64,000 nucleotides of DNA from Mobilibacterium timonense (lineage in GTDB: Bacteria > Bacillota > Clostridia > Peptostreptococcales > Anaerovoracaceae), in the NCBI RefSeq assembly GCF_900155555.1, contig NZ_FUHN01000008.1, forward strand, positions 380,117 to 444,116, read 5' to 3'. The stretch's first letter is position 1. Every line of letters begins with the position of its first letter. Position numbers and translations under genes: made by a program. A model generated the notes under the pieces. The model was not told where the DNA came from. It saw nothing but the letters and a program-made list of their open reading frames with translations, and ran no database searches. Shown here piece by piece: positions 46,014-55,804 of the stretch.

Positions 46014-46787
46014 ATGAGCAAAAGATACAGTGTAGGCATTGACATCGGTTCCACCGCCTCGAAGGTGTGCGTCCTGGGGGCCGGGGCAGGGCCTTTCTAC
46101 CAGGTCCTGCCCACGGGCTGGAACAGCAAGATAACAGCGGGGATCATCCGAGACCACCTCGAAGAGACCATCGGCGACCTTGAAAACGCCGGCATCATCG
46201 CCACGGGCTACGGCCGCATCTCCGTGGACTACGCCGACGCGGTGGTCACCGAGATCACCTGCCACGGACGCGGCGGCTACCAGCTCATCGGCCGGGACTG
46301 CTCCATCGTGGACGTGGGCGGCCAGGACACAAAGTTCATCAACGTGCGGAACGGCAAGGCCGTGGATTTTCTGATGAACGACAAGTGCGCCGCCGGCACG
46401 GGGAAGTTCATCGAGGTCATGGCGAACAGGCTGGGACTGACGATCGAGGAGCTTTTTGAGGAGGCCGGAAAAGGCACCGCGATCCCGATCAGCTCGATAT
46501 GCACGGTTTTTGCGGAGTCCGAGGTGATCAACTACATGGGCGAGGGAAAAAGCAAGGAAGACCTGGCCGCCGGCGTCATCGACTCGGTGGCGCAAAAGGT
46601 GGTGACCCTCATGCAGCGGAAGGATCTGTATGACACGATCATCATCACCGGAGGGCTGAGCAGCAACGAGTTTTTTGCGGAGCTGCTCTCGAAAAAACTG
46701 AAGGCCACCGTCCTGCCACAGGCCGACGGCCGGTACGCAGGCGCTCTCGGTGCGGCCCTGATCGCAAAGGACCGGTTCGGGGAGTAG
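46014..46787 (+). CDS. Acyl-CoA dehydratase activase-type ATPase
   Basis: BadF/BadG/BcrA/HgdC-family ATPase of 257 residues, a homodimer with one 4Fe-4S cluster at the interface. It injects high-energy electrons into a partner dehydratase or double-cubane protein. Motifs: GIDIGSTASKVCVLG phosphate loop, VDVGGQDTKFI, NDKCAAGTGKFIEVMA (cluster Cys), a second cluster Cys in SSICTVFAESEV, and IIITGGLSSNEFF. Its natural partner is the protein encoded at 44197. The ribosome-binding site is weak. Confidence 0.93.
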   Translation: MSKRYSVGIDIGSTASKVCVLGAGAGPFYQVLPTGWNSKITAGIIRDHLEETIGDLENAGIIATGYGRISVDYADAVVTEITCHGRGGYQLIGRDCSIVDVGGQDTKFINVRNGKAVDFLMNDKCAAGTGKFIEVMANRLGLTIEELFEEAGKGTAIPISSICTVFAESEVINYMGEGKSKEDLAAGVIDSVAQKVVTLMQRKDLYDTIIITGGLSSNEFFAELLSKKLKATVLPQADGRYAGALGAALIAKDRFGE

Positions 46788-46834
46788 CAAGGCTGGAGAC
46801 GCTGCGTCAGAGTCGGGATCGGAAGAGAACCTTA

Positions 46835-47584
46835 TCAGACGAGGTCGATGTAGATGAGTTCAGTGGGGTTTCCGAGGCGCGGCACCGGAATGGTATTGGA
46901 CAGGCCGCGGGATACGATCATTCTCCCATTCGGGCCAGTGAACATCCCGTCGGTGTACTTGGGGATAAGCCCCTGGTCAGGCGAGAAAAGCCCGTGACCG
47001 AATATCCGTATCTGCTCTCCGTGGGCGTGTCCGGACAGGACCAGATCGATATTTCTCTCCCTGAGGAACGGCGGCTTCAGAGCCCAGTACTCCGGGTCAT
47101 GACAAAGGAGGAGCCTGAGACCAGGCTCCTTTTCGAATGCCCCGAGCCACTCGCTGCGGGGCTTTTTCTTGTACCCGTAAAATCCGCCGGAGGTCAGGCC
47201 CCCAAGCACCAGCTCCCCTTTCCGGACATATTCGTTGTCCAGGATGACCGCTCCCGTTTCCTTCAGATCCTCGAGATCCCGGCCGCTCAGCATCCACTCG
47301 TGGTTCCCAAGCGACATGAACACCGGTGCCACCGCGCGGCAGTCCCTCAGAAAAGGCAGCACGTTCTCCTGCTTCTCCCCCAGCGCCACGTTCCTGTTAA
47401 TGATCTCGCCGTTCCGGATCTCGGAGCGCCGCCGCTGGACCAGATCGCCGGCGAGAAGGATCATATCAGGCCTGCGATCTTTCAGAGATCTGATGACCTC
47501 CAGGCCTCTCCTGTTGTGGATGTCCGTGATCAGCGCCAGGCGCATCTCCATGCCGGCGTCTATCCTGTAAAAAGTTTCTTTCAT
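46835..47584 (-). CDS. Calcineurin-like metallophosphoesterase
   Basis: Binuclear metal phosphoesterase of the YkuE type, 249 residues. The metal-site motifs appear in order: ALITDIHNRRG (D-x-H), LLAGDLVQ (GD), SLGNHEWM (GNHE), CHDPEY, and SGHAHGEQIR (GHxH). A YkuE-like C-terminal part (SRGLSNTIPVPRLGNPTEL) follows. No signal peptide, so it is likely cytoplasmic or peripheral. Convergent with the activase gene, with 47 bases between stops. Substrate unknown. Confidence 0.92.
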   Translation of the reverse strand: MKETFYRIDAGMEMRLALITDIHNRRGLEVIRSLKDRRPDMILLAGDLVQRRRSEIRNGEIINRNVALGEKQENVLPFLRDCRAVAPVFMSLGNHEWMLSGRDLEDLKETGAVILDNEYVRKGELVLGGLTSGGFYGYKKKPRSEWLGAFEKEPGLRLLLCHDPEYWALKPPFLRERNIDLVLSGHAHGEQIRIFGHGLFSPDQGLIPKYTDGMFTGPNGRMIVSRGLSNTIPVPRLGNPTELIYIDLV

Positions 47585-47690
47585 TCGTTCTCCAGTTCAC
47601 GGGGCCGCGTGACTTGCGTCGCCTGCGTCCGGCCTCATGCGGCCGGCCTGTGGATCCGCCGTTGCCGCCGGCCGCCCGACGCCCGCAAGC

Positions 47691-48149
47691 CTACCGGATG
47701 ATCTTCACTCCTTTTTCCCGCTCCATGATCTCCGCGAAAGACGTTACCACCGACATCATGATCCCAACGCAGTGGTCCTTCCTCTCCGGATCCTTGAAGT
47801 TGTAGTCCTGGATCAGGGTCGGGCAGATCGTGGTGTCGTAGTCCGCGATCACATCGTCGTTGAGCTCCCTGACCAGGTCAAGACATTTCTTGTACTTCGG
47901 GTCGCCCGGCTCGGTGCGGCCGAACACCATCCCGAGGCACATGGTGGCCCCGGCCACTCCGCCGCAGACGTTGCCCCCGTCTCCAAATCCAAACGGAAAG
48001 CCCGTTGCCATCGCCATCGCCGACTCCGGCATCCCCAGGTCAAAGAACTTGTTCAGCACGTAGACAGCCGTCTCCGAGCACATGAAACCACTGCGGAAAA
48101 CCCTCTCGGTCTCGGCCTTCAGCTCATTAAGATCAACACTCTCAACCAT
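47691..48149 (-). CDS. C_GCAxxG_C_C family protein
   Basis: A 152-residue Cys-rich protein of the C_GCAxxG_C_C family, presumed redox or metal-linked, common in anaerobes. The ordered Cys sites are visible: FMCSETAVYVL, GNVCGGVAGATMCLGMVFG, KKCLDLV, TTICPTLI and DHCVGIM. Start: AAAGGTGGG lies 8 bases before an ATG at 48149, exactly where similarity begins. The frame extends to 48275 without support. It is monocistronic. Confidence 0.87.
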   Translation of the reverse strand: MVESVDLNELKAETERVFRSGFMCSETAVYVLNKFFDLGMPESAMAMATGFPFGFGDGGNVCGGVAGATMCLGMVFGRTEPGDPKYKKCLDLVRELNDDVIADYDTTICPTLIQDYNFKDPERKDHCVGIMMSVVTSFAEIMEREKGVKIIR

Positions 48150-48384
48150 GATAAACCCACCTTTCGAAAGAATGATAGCTAACGCGAGCCAGGTGTGGCT
48201 CACGAGATCCCATCTGCCTTTCCCCGGCGGAACCACGAGGTCCCTGCCGGAAAACATCCTGATTTGATTATACAATCAAAGGGAGTGTTTGATAATGACG
48301 ATTCTTTCACATTGACACACACTAATAGACGGGCGCATTATCACGATATGGATAAAATAATGATAAAGTAAGGTTGTGAAAATT

Positions 48385-48636
48385 ATGATCCAGATCAGGC
48401 CTGTTTCGGATCTTCGCAACAAGTTTACGGAGATCGAAAGTTGTGTGAAAGACGGAGAGCCGGTATATCTCACGAAGAACGGCTACGGCTCCATGGTAGT
48501 GCTGAGCCTGGAAGCATATTCCCGGCTGGTGGATCCAGTGGAGTATGCATTGGACGAGGCGGATGCCGCTGCCGAAAATGATTCGAAAAGAATGACTCAC
48601 GACGAAGTGTTCGGAGATATACGGGAGAAGTTGTAG
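48385..48636 (+). CDS. Phd/YefM-family antitoxin
   Basis: An 83-residue antitoxin. The N-terminal DNA-binding part begins MIQIRPVSDLRNKFTEIE, with PVYLTKNGYGSMVVLSLEAY typical of the Phd/YefM fold; the acidic C-terminal tail would wrap a RelE/ParE toxin. ATG at 48385 is chosen over a GTG at 48376 because the AAGG site is too close to the GTG. Its toxin partner survives only as a fragment immediately downstream. Confidence 0.88.
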   Translation: MIQIRPVSDLRNKFTEIESCVKDGEPVYLTKNGYGSMVVLSLEAYSRLVDPVEYALDEADAAAENDSKRMTHDEVFGDIREKL

Positions 48637-48638
48637 GG

Positions 48639-48740
48639 AATTACACGGTGTATTACGTGGCGATCCATGAAGAAGGCAAGTCCGTGATGGAAGTAAGAAG
48701 ACTTCCGTACAACGGTCGTGACAGAGATAGTTTACTTTAG
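48639..48740 (+). pseudogene. Truncated RelE/ParE-type toxin remnant
   Basis: Directly after the antitoxin stop, in a different frame, 33 codons without a start read as the end of a RelE/ParE toxin: NYTVYYVAIHEEGKSVMEV then RRLPYNGRDRDSLL and a stop. Intact toxins of this type are about 90-100 residues and end in this pattern. The first two thirds are missing, so the pair is inactivated and only the antitoxin remains. Confidence 0.7.
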
Positions 48741-48877
48741 TCCTCCTGAGATATCGACAACGCCTGTTTTATTTGTGCATGCGAACTTGCACAATTTATG
48801 GAAATGTTGTTCGAATACTATAAAAAGCTGTAAAATTATAAACGACGTAAAATCAAAGATATACGACGGAGAATAAA

Positions 48878-50383
48878 ATGATCACAGGTGAACTAAAGAG
48901 CAAAGTTGATGGTATTTGGGATATTTTCTGGGCAGGAGGACTCACCAATCCACTGGATGTCATTGAACAGATAACATATCTCATGTTTATTCATGATCTC
49001 GATGAAGCCGATACAAGGCGAATCAAAGAGAGCGAAATGCTTGGGCTTCCATTCAAAAGCATTTTCTCCGAGGATGTGGAAATAGGTGGAATCAAAGTAA
49101 ATGGCGATCAGCTGAAGTGGTCTGTCTTCAGGGACTACCCTGCGGAGCGCATGTATTCTGTCGTTCAGGAAAAGGTTTTCCCTTTCATAAAGAACCTGCA
49201 TAGCGATAAGGATAGTGCGTATGCAAAATACATGGGAGATGCTATCTTCAAGGTTCCCACTCCATTGATGCTCTCAAAAGTTGTAGACAGGTTAGATGAT
49301 ATATTCGATGATATCTCAAAGTCTGGCAATACAGACGTCCGTGGAGATGTTTACGAATATTTGCTGAACAAAATTGCACAGTCGGGGGTCAATGGTCAGT
49401 TCAGAACGCCACGTCACATCATCAGAATGATGGTGGATCTTATGGAACCTGAATCGAATGATATCATCTGTGACCCTGCCTGTGGCACATCAGGTTTCCT
49501 GATCTCCTCAGGGGAATACCTGAAAGAAAACAGAAAAAAAGAGATCTTCTATGACAAGAAGATGAAAGAGCATTATATGAATCACATGTTCCATGGATAC
49601 GATACCGACAGGACGATGCTTCGGATCGGAGCCATGAATATGATGACTCACGGGATTGAAAATCCATCGATCGAATATCGTGACAGCCTTTCTGACCAGA
49701 ACCCCGACAGAGAAATGTACACGCTGATCCTGGCCAATCCACCATTCAAGGGCAGCCTTGATTACGACATTGTTTCAACGGACTTGCTTAAGGTCTGCAA
49801 GACAAAGAAAACAGAATTACTTTTCCTGGTACTGTTCCTTCGCATGCTGAAAACGGGTGGACGGTGCGCATGTATCGTACCGGACGGGGTCTTGTTCGGT
49901 TCATCTAGGGCTCATAAAACCATTCGGAAAGAACTGGTGGAAGAGAACAGGCTGGAGGCTGTTATTTCAATGCCTTCCGGAGTATTCAAGCCTTACGCCG
50001 GAGTTTCGACCGCAGTGCTTATTTTTACAAAAACATGCGCTGGCGGTACTGACGATGTGTGGTTCTACGATATGAAAGCCGACGGGTACAGTCTGGATGA
50101 TAAGCGTTCTGAGATCAGCGAAAATGATATTCCTGACATCATAGAGCGATTCCATAACCGAGATGCAGAAAAAGAGCGGAAGCGCACAGAGCAGAGCTTC
50201 ATGGTACCAAAACAGGAAATAGCCGAAAACGACTACGACCTCTCCATAAACAAGTATAAGGAAATTGAGTATGTCCCAGTTGAATATCCACCCACGGAAG
50301 AGATATTGGGCAATATCAAGGAAATAGAAAACGAGATCCAGACAGAACTGAAGGAACTGGAATTGCTGCTGAAAGAAAATTGA
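48878..50383 (+). CDS. hsdM: Type I restriction-modification methyltransferase subunit
   Basis: N6-adenine methyltransferase subunit, 501 residues. The N-terminal helical HsdM domain (ELKSKVDGIWDIFWAGG, LDVIEQITYLMFI) is followed by the catalytic domain with the SAM motif DPACGTSGFL and the catalytic NPPF. The tail is a coiled coil (NIKEIENEIQTELKELELL) for contact with HsdS. GGAGAATAAA lies before the ATG. It is the first gene of hsdM-hsdS-hsdR, all on one strand with short gaps. Base composition is clearly AT-richer than the surroundings, as expected of a transferred defence block. Confidence 0.96.
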   Translation: MITGELKSKVDGIWDIFWAGGLTNPLDVIEQITYLMFIHDLDEADTRRIKESEMLGLPFKSIFSEDVEIGGIKVNGDQLKWSVFRDYPAERMYSVVQEKVFPFIKNLHSDKDSAYAKYMGDAIFKVPTPLMLSKVVDRLDDIFDDISKSGNTDVRGDVYEYLLNKIAQSGVNGQFRTPRHIIRMMVDLMEPESNDIICDPACGTSGFLISSGEYLKENRKKEIFYDKKMKEHYMNHMFHGYDTDRTMLRIGAMNMMTHGIENPSIEYRDSLSDQNPDREMYTLILANPPFKGSLDYDIVSTDLLKVCKTKKTELLFLVLFLRMLKTGGRCACIVPDGVLFGSSRAHKTIRKELVEENRLEAVISMPSGVFKPYAGVSTAVLIFTKTCAGGTDDVWFYDMKADGYSLDDKRSEISENDIPDIIERFHNRDAEKERKRTEQSFMVPKQEIAENDYDLSINKYKEIEYVPVEYPPTEEILGNIKEIENEIQTELKELELLLKEN

Positions 50384-50404
50384 GATTTGTGGGGATAATA
50401 ATAA

Positions 50405-51550
50405 ATGGCAAAATTGATAGAGATTACGGGTAAAGCTTTATCTGGTGAATGGGGAACGGAAGATGAAACTGGAGATGGGATTCCAGTCTTGAGAACAACT
50501 AACTTTACGAATGAGGGAGTTATAAATTATCAGAACATTGTCACGAGATCCATAAGGAAGAAAAACATCGCTGATAAATATCTTCGATATGGAGACATTA
50601 TCATTGAAAAATCAGGAGGAAGCGATAAACAACCAGTTGGAAGAGTAATCTTCTTTGATGGTCCAGAGAACACGTACCTATTCAACAACTTTACTGGATT
50701 ACTTAGAGTGCAAAATCAGGAATGTTGGCTTCCAAAGTATGTGTTTTACTCACTCTTTGAAAATTATCGAAGAGGAGGAACTCGACCATTTGAGAACAAA
50801 ACTACAGGATTACATAACCTTAAAATTGACGATTTCGTATCAAGATTCGAAGTAACCGAGGTTGGTTATAAGAAGCAAGTTGATATTTGTGAGCAACTTG
50901 ACAGACTATATTATGTTATCAAACTTCGCGAAGAAGAGTTAAGCAGGCTAGACGAACTCATCAAAGCCCGATTTGTCGAGCTCTTTGAGTCAGAGAATGA
51001 TGTTTACGAAGAGATACAATTAGAAGAAATTGCAGATATTGTGTCTGGAATAACAAAAGGAAGAAAGACAAAATCCACACATTTACGAAAAGTTCCTTAT
51101 ATGGCTGTTTCAAATGTAAAAGATGGGTACATTGACTGGACAACAGTAAAGACAATACTTGCCACTGAAGATGAAATTGAACAATATCGATTAGTTCCTG
51201 ATGATGTGCTTATGACAGAAGGCGGGGATCCAGATAAGGTCGGCAGAGGCTCTATAATTACTGAACCGCCTATCGACTGTATACATCAAAATCATATTTT
51301 TAGAGTACGCTTAGATGAAAATCAGATTCTACCTAGATTTTTTTCAGCATTTCTTCAGAGTCCTAAAGCAAAAACCTACTTTTTGCGTGCAGCAAAGCAG
51401 ACTACTGGAATTGCAAGCATCAATATGAAACAGTTACGAGGACTACCGACAATTGTTCCGCCGATGGATAAGCAGCTAGAATATGTTAGAATCAGCGAGC
51501 AAATCGACAAATCAAAATTGTTATTATCACGTGTCGCATTTTTTTCATAG
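50405..51550 (+). CDS. hsdS: Type I restriction-modification specificity subunit
   Basis: DNA-recognition subunit of 381 residues with two target-recognition domains. The first runs from the start to about residue 155; a central conserved helix follows (YVIKLREEELSRLDELIKAR); the second runs from about 200 to 345. The closing helix (YVRISEQIDKSKLLLSRVAFF) is shorter than usual: most HsdS proteins continue for another 15-20 residues. The first domain also lacks the usual leading segment. A run of seven T lies right before the stop. This is the most AT-rich gene of the block. Recognition sequence cannot be read. Confidence 0.9.
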   Translation: MAKLIEITGKALSGEWGTEDETGDGIPVLRTTNFTNEGVINYQNIVTRSIRKKNIADKYLRYGDIIIEKSGGSDKQPVGRVIFFDGPENTYLFNNFTGLLRVQNQECWLPKYVFYSLFENYRRGGTRPFENKTTGLHNLKIDDFVSRFEVTEVGYKKQVDICEQLDRLYYVIKLREEELSRLDELIKARFVELFESENDVYEEIQLEEIADIVSGITKGRKTKSTHLRKVPYMAVSNVKDGYIDWTTVKTILATEDEIEQYRLVPDDVLMTEGGDPDKVGRGSIITEPPIDCIHQNHIFRVRLDENQILPRFFSAFLQSPKAKTYFLRAAKQTTGIASINMKQLRGLPTIVPPMDKQLEYVRISEQIDKSKLLLSRVAFFS

Positions 51551-51565
51551 TTGAAGGGTAAAACG

Positions 51566-54500
51566 ATGACAAATTTTGACTTCCTGAAAGAAGAACCAAA
51601 ATTCAAGGCTTTTGCGGACGTGGCAATTTCCGCAGAAAAGATCCTTTTCATAGATAAAGAGGCCTGTATTCTGAATTGCCGTCGCGCTGCAGAGTTCGCT
51701 ATCAAGTGGATGTATTCCGTTGACAGCGATCTTGTGATGCCTTACCAGGATTCCCTCAACAGCTTGATGAACACAAAAGAATTCTTTCAGATAGTCGATA
51801 TCAACCTTTGGAAAAGGCTGGATTTCATCAGGAAGGTCGGTAATGCGGCGGCTCATTCAGGCAGGAAAGTGACGATGGACCAGGCGAAACTATGCCTGCA
51901 GAATCTCTTCATCTTCATGGACTTTGTCGAATATTGCTACGGAGATCATTACGAGGAAAGAGAATATGACCCTAAGCTGGCAGATAACCATCATGAGGAC
52001 AAATTAAAGCCTGAGGATAATACACTAAATGTTAAACTCGAGGAGCTGGTTCGAGAGAATAAAGAGTTGCGAGAGCAGCTGACCCAGCGCCGCGAAACAC
52101 AGATAGAGACGTATGTTCAGAAGCCACTTGAACTGACAGAATACAAAACCAGAAAAATATACATCGACACTCTGCTCGTTGATGCCGGATGGACAGAGGG
52201 TCGTGACTGGCTTGATGAGGTTGAACTGCAGGGTATGCCAAACAAGTCCGAGGTCGGTTATGCTGATTATGTACTGTATGGAGATGACGGAAAAGCTCTT
52301 GCTGTCATCGAAGCAAAGCGGACATGCGTTGATGTATCTAAAGGTCGTCAGCAGGCAAAGCTTTATGCAGACATTCTTGAAAAGAAATACGGGCGCAGAC
52401 CTATTATCTTCCTGACAAATGGCTTTGAAACCAGAATAATCGATAACCAATATCCAGAAAGGCCTGTTGCCGCATTCTATTCAAAGAGAGATCTGGAGAA
52501 GGTCTTCAATTTGCGATCAATGCGAACGAGTCTCGAGCATATCCATATAAATAAAAATATTGCAGGAAGATATTACCAGGAAGCAGCAGTAAAGGCCGTA
52601 TGCAGGGATTTTGATACCAACAACAGAAGGAAAGCACTGCTCGTAATGGCTACAGGATCCGGGAAAACCAGAACGATCATTTCCCTTGTAGATGTTTTAT
52701 TACAGCACGGCTGGGTAAAAAACATCTTGTTTCTTGCTGACAGAAATTCTCTGGTGACACAGGCAAAAAGAAGTTTTGTAAACCTACTTCCAGATCTTTC
52801 CGTCACCAATCTTTGTGAGGACAAAGATGATTATAACGCCCACTGTATTTTCTCTACATACCAGACAATGATGAACTGTATCGATACAGTTATAGATGAT
52901 GAGGGCAAGCTTTTTACATGCGGGCATTTCGATCTGGTCATCTGCGATGAAGCACACAGGTCTATCTACAACAAATATAAAGACATTTTCAATTATTTTG
53001 ACGCTCCTCTCGTCGGGCTTACAGCTACGCCTAAGGACGAAGTAGACAAAAACACCTACGAAATTTTTCAGCTGGAAAACGGAGTTCCAACTTACGGCTA
53101 TGAGCTGGCTCAGGCCGTAAAAGATGGATTCCTGGTCGATTTCGTATCAGTAGAAAGCAAGCTGAAGTTTATAGAACAGGGCATTTCCTACGATGAATTG
53201 ACTGAAGAGGAGAAGGAATTTTACGAGGAGACATTCGAAGAAGAGGACGGTCATCTGCCTGAAAGCATAAAATCATCAGCACTTAACGAATGGGTCTTCA
53301 ATGAGGATACCATACGCAAAGTTCTGGATGTATTAATGACAAAAGGCATCCGGATTAATTACGGAGAAACACTGGGGAAAACCATAATTTTTGCAAAGAA
53401 TCACAAGCACGCGGAGAAAATACTTGAGGTATTTGGAAAAGAATATCCGGATCTGCCTGGTTATGCAAAAGTTATCGACAACTACATGAAATATGCGCAG
53501 AGCGCAATCGATGAGTTTTCGGATCCACGAAAGCTCCCTCAGATCGCCATTTCTGTAGATATGATGGATACGGGAATTGATGTTCCCGAAGTTGTGAATC
53601 TAGTTTTCTTCAAGAAGGTGATGAGCAAGGCCAAGTTCTGGCAGATGATAGGCAGAGGCACCAGATTATGTCCAGGGCTGATAGATGGAGAAGATAAGAA
53701 GATATTCTACATCTTCGATTTCTGCGGGAATTTCGAATTCTTCAGAATGAATAAGGGTGCAAATACGGCTAAGCAGATCGCGCTGCAGGGAGCTATCTTC
53801 AATCTCCAGTTCGAGATGGCATACAAGCTTCAGGACATTGCTTATCAGACAGATCCTCTGATTGATTATCGCAAAGATCTCGTGAACGACATGTCCTGTA
53901 AGGTCAGCGATATCAATCGAGATAATTTTTCCGTACGCCAGCACATCAGATATGTTGATCAGTATTCAGAGAAGGATAATTATAATGCTCTTACTTACGA
54001 GGATACACTGCTTGTAAAAGATGAATTATCCCCTCTGATAAATCCAGACAAGGATGAAGTTAATGCCGTGCGTTTTGATGCCCTTATGTATGGCATTGAG
54101 TTAGCATACCTTGCCGGAAAAAATCCTGCAAAGGGAAAATCGGATCTCATAAAGAAAGTGACCGCGATCTCAAAGATCTCCACGATCCCTGAAGTCACTA
54201 GACAGTCAGAATTGATCAATAAGATATTAAAAACAGATTACCTCGACAATGCGGAGATCCCTGAACTCGAGCATATCAGGATCAGCCTCAGGAATCTGAT
54301 CAAATTTATTCCGAAAGATGGAAGAATTTACGACACAAATTTCAGTGATGAGATCCTTGGGGAAGACTGGAATGAGTCTCAGCTTGAAAATGACGATCTG
54401 AAAAATTATAAAGCAAAGGCAGAATTCTACGTCAGACAGCACCCTGACAACCTGGTGATCGCAAAGCTCAGAACCAACGTTCCGCTGACAAAAAAGGATC

Positions 54501-54862
54501 TGTCCGAACTGGAAAAGATCCTGTGGAGCGAAGTAGGAACGAAAAAAGATTACGAATCCGCCTTTGGCGAAAAGCCTTTAGGTGAATTTGTCCGCGAGAT
54601 CGTCGGCCTGGATATGAATGCTGCAAAAGCCGCCTTTTCAAAATACCTGGAAGATACAAGCCTTGATGACAAGCAGATATACTTCGTGAATCAGATCGTT
54701 GAATATATCGTTCATAATGGCATGATGAAAGATCTGTCCGTATTGCAGGAGTCTCCATTCACGGACAGAGGAAGTGTGGTCGAAATATTTACAGATCTCA
54801 GCGTGTGGAATGGCATCCGCGGGGTGATCGACCAGATCAACGCTAATGCCGTCGCTTCGTGA
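51566..54862 (+). CDS. hsdR: Type I restriction-modification endonuclease/helicase subunit
   Basis: Motor and nuclease subunit, 1,098 residues. An N-terminal DUF4145-like helical domain (residues 1-125) leads into the PD-(D/E)xK nuclease (SEVGYADYVLYG ... AVIEAKR). The SF2 helicase follows, with MATGSGKTRT (Walker A), CDEAHRS (DEAH box), LTATPKDEV and MIGRGTRLCPG (motif VI). An EcoEI-type C-terminal helical region completes it. Start: ATG at 51566 with AAGGGTAAAACG before it; a TTG at 51551 is less likely. All nuclease and helicase motifs are intact, so the system looks active. Confidence 0.95.
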   Translation: MTNFDFLKEEPKFKAFADVAISAEKILFIDKEACILNCRRAAEFAIKWMYSVDSDLVMPYQDSLNSLMNTKEFFQIVDINLWKRLDFIRKVGNAAAHSGRKVTMDQAKLCLQNLFIFMDFVEYCYGDHYEEREYDPKLADNHHEDKLKPEDNTLNVKLEELVRENKELREQLTQRRETQIETYVQKPLELTEYKTRKIYIDTLLVDAGWTEGRDWLDEVELQGMPNKSEVGYADYVLYGDDGKALAVIEAKRTCVDVSKGRQQAKLYADILEKKYGRRPIIFLTNGFETRIIDNQYPERPVAAFYSKRDLEKVFNLRSMRTSLEHIHINKNIAGRYYQEAAVKAVCRDFDTNNRRKALLVMATGSGKTRTIISLVDVLLQHGWVKNILFLADRNSLVTQAKRSFVNLLPDLSVTNLCEDKDDYNAHCIFSTYQTMMNCIDTVIDDEGKLFTCGHFDLVICDEAHRSIYNKYKDIFNYFDAPLVGLTATPKDEVDKNTYEIFQLENGVPTYGYELAQAVKDGFLVDFVSVESKLKFIEQGISYDELTEEEKEFYEETFEEEDGHLPESIKSSALNEWVFNEDTIRKVLDVLMTKGIRINYGETLGKTIIFAKNHKHAEKILEVFGKEYPDLPGYAKVIDNYMKYAQSAIDEFSDPRKLPQIAISVDMMDTGIDVPEVVNLVFFKKVMSKAKFWQMIGRGTRLCPGLIDGEDKKIFYIFDFCGNFEFFRMNKGANTAKQIALQGAIFNLQFEMAYKLQDIAYQTDPLIDYRKDLVNDMSCKVSDINRDNFSVRQHIRYVDQYSEKDNYNALTYEDTLLVKDELSPLINPDKDEVNAVRFDALMYGIELAYLAGKNPAKGKSDLIKKVTAISKISTIPEVTRQSELINKILKTDYLDNAEIPELEHIRISLRNLIKFIPKDGRIYDTNFSDEILGEDWNESQLENDDLKNYKAKAEFYVRQHPDNLVIAKLRTNVPLTKKDLSELEKILWSEVGTKKDYESAFGEKPLGEFVREIVGLDMNAAKAAFSKYLEDTSLDDKQIYFVNQIVEYIVHNGMMKDLSVLQESPFTDRGSVVEIFTDLSVWNGIRGVIDQINANAVAS

Positions 54863-54892
54863 TACTTTGATCCCAAAATCGCATCTCTCGTA

Positions 54893-55804
54893 TCACATCT
54901 GTCCAACGACTGCCCTCTCTCTCAAAAAATCGATGTAGGCGCTGCCGTAACGGGTCATCTGCACATTTTTCTTTCTTATGAAACCGATGCTCATTTCCCT
55001 GTCTATATCGAGAGGCTTCGAAATGATGTTCGGACCGTCAAGTTTCGTGTCGATTATCCCGGAGCAAACCGTGTAGCCGTCAAGGCCTATGGCCAGGTTG
55101 AAAAGGGTCGCGCGGTCGTGCACCTTGATATTCTTTTTCCGTTCAAGGCTGCTCAGCGGCTCCTCGGAGAAATAGAAGGAATTGTTCGACCCCTGTTCGT
55201 AGGAGAGGTATGGATACGGTTCCAGATCCTCCAGTGTAACGCTGTCGCGGTCTCTGAGCGGATGGCTGTTGCTTATGAAAATGTGCGGCTTAATCCGGAA
55301 GAGCTCCGTGAAGACTAGAGCGTTTTTCCTGAACACCTTTTCCAACACATCGTGGTTGCGCGAACTGAGATATAGAACGCCGACCTCGCTCCTGAGCAGG
55401 CTCACGTCCTCGATGATCTCATAGGTCTCGGTCTCCCTGAGAATGAAATCGTATTCGTCCGCAGGGAAGCGCTTTATCACGTCAACGAAAGCGCTGACCG
55501 CAAATGAATAGTGCTGGCACGAGACGGCAAAACGCAGATTGCTGTTGTCGCCGCGATCGTACTTCTCCTCCAGCAGATTGGCCTGCTCGATCACGCTCCT
55601 GGCATATCCGAGGAACTCATCACCTTCCCTCGTCGTGGTGAGCCCGCGGTTGCTGCGTGTGAAGATCGTGATGTCGAATTCTTTCTCCAGCTCGGAGATG
55701 GCATGTGTAAGCGAAGGCTGTGATACGAAAAGCCTTGAAGCGGCCTCAGTCATGTTGCCGATCTCAGCGACTTTCAACGCATATAGAAGTTGTTTTAGTG
55801 TCAT
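54893..55804 (-). CDS. LysR-family transcriptional regulator
   Basis: Typical LysR protein of 303 residues: N-terminal HTH (LKQLLYALKVAEIGNMTEAA, SQPSLTHAISELEKEF) and a periplasmic-binding-protein-like effector domain. Start: ATG at 55804 with GGGGGAG 7 bases upstream, where family similarity begins; the frame continues back to 55936 without support. It is divergent from the Dabb and transporter genes and probably activates them when its ligand is present. Confidence 0.93.
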   Translation of the reverse strand: MTLKQLLYALKVAEIGNMTEAASRLFVSQPSLTHAISELEKEFDITIFTRSNRGLTTTREGDEFLGYARSVIEQANLLEEKYDRGDNSNLRFAVSCQHYSFAVSAFVDVIKRFPADEYDFILRETETYEIIEDVSLLRSEVGVLYLSSRNHDVLEKVFRKNALVFTELFRIKPHIFISNSHPLRDRDSVTLEDLEPYPYLSYEQGSNNSFYFSEEPLSSLERKKNIKVHDRATLFNLAIGLDGYTVCSGIIDTKLDGPNIISKPLDIDREMSIGFIRKKNVQMTRYGSAYIDFLRERAVVGQM

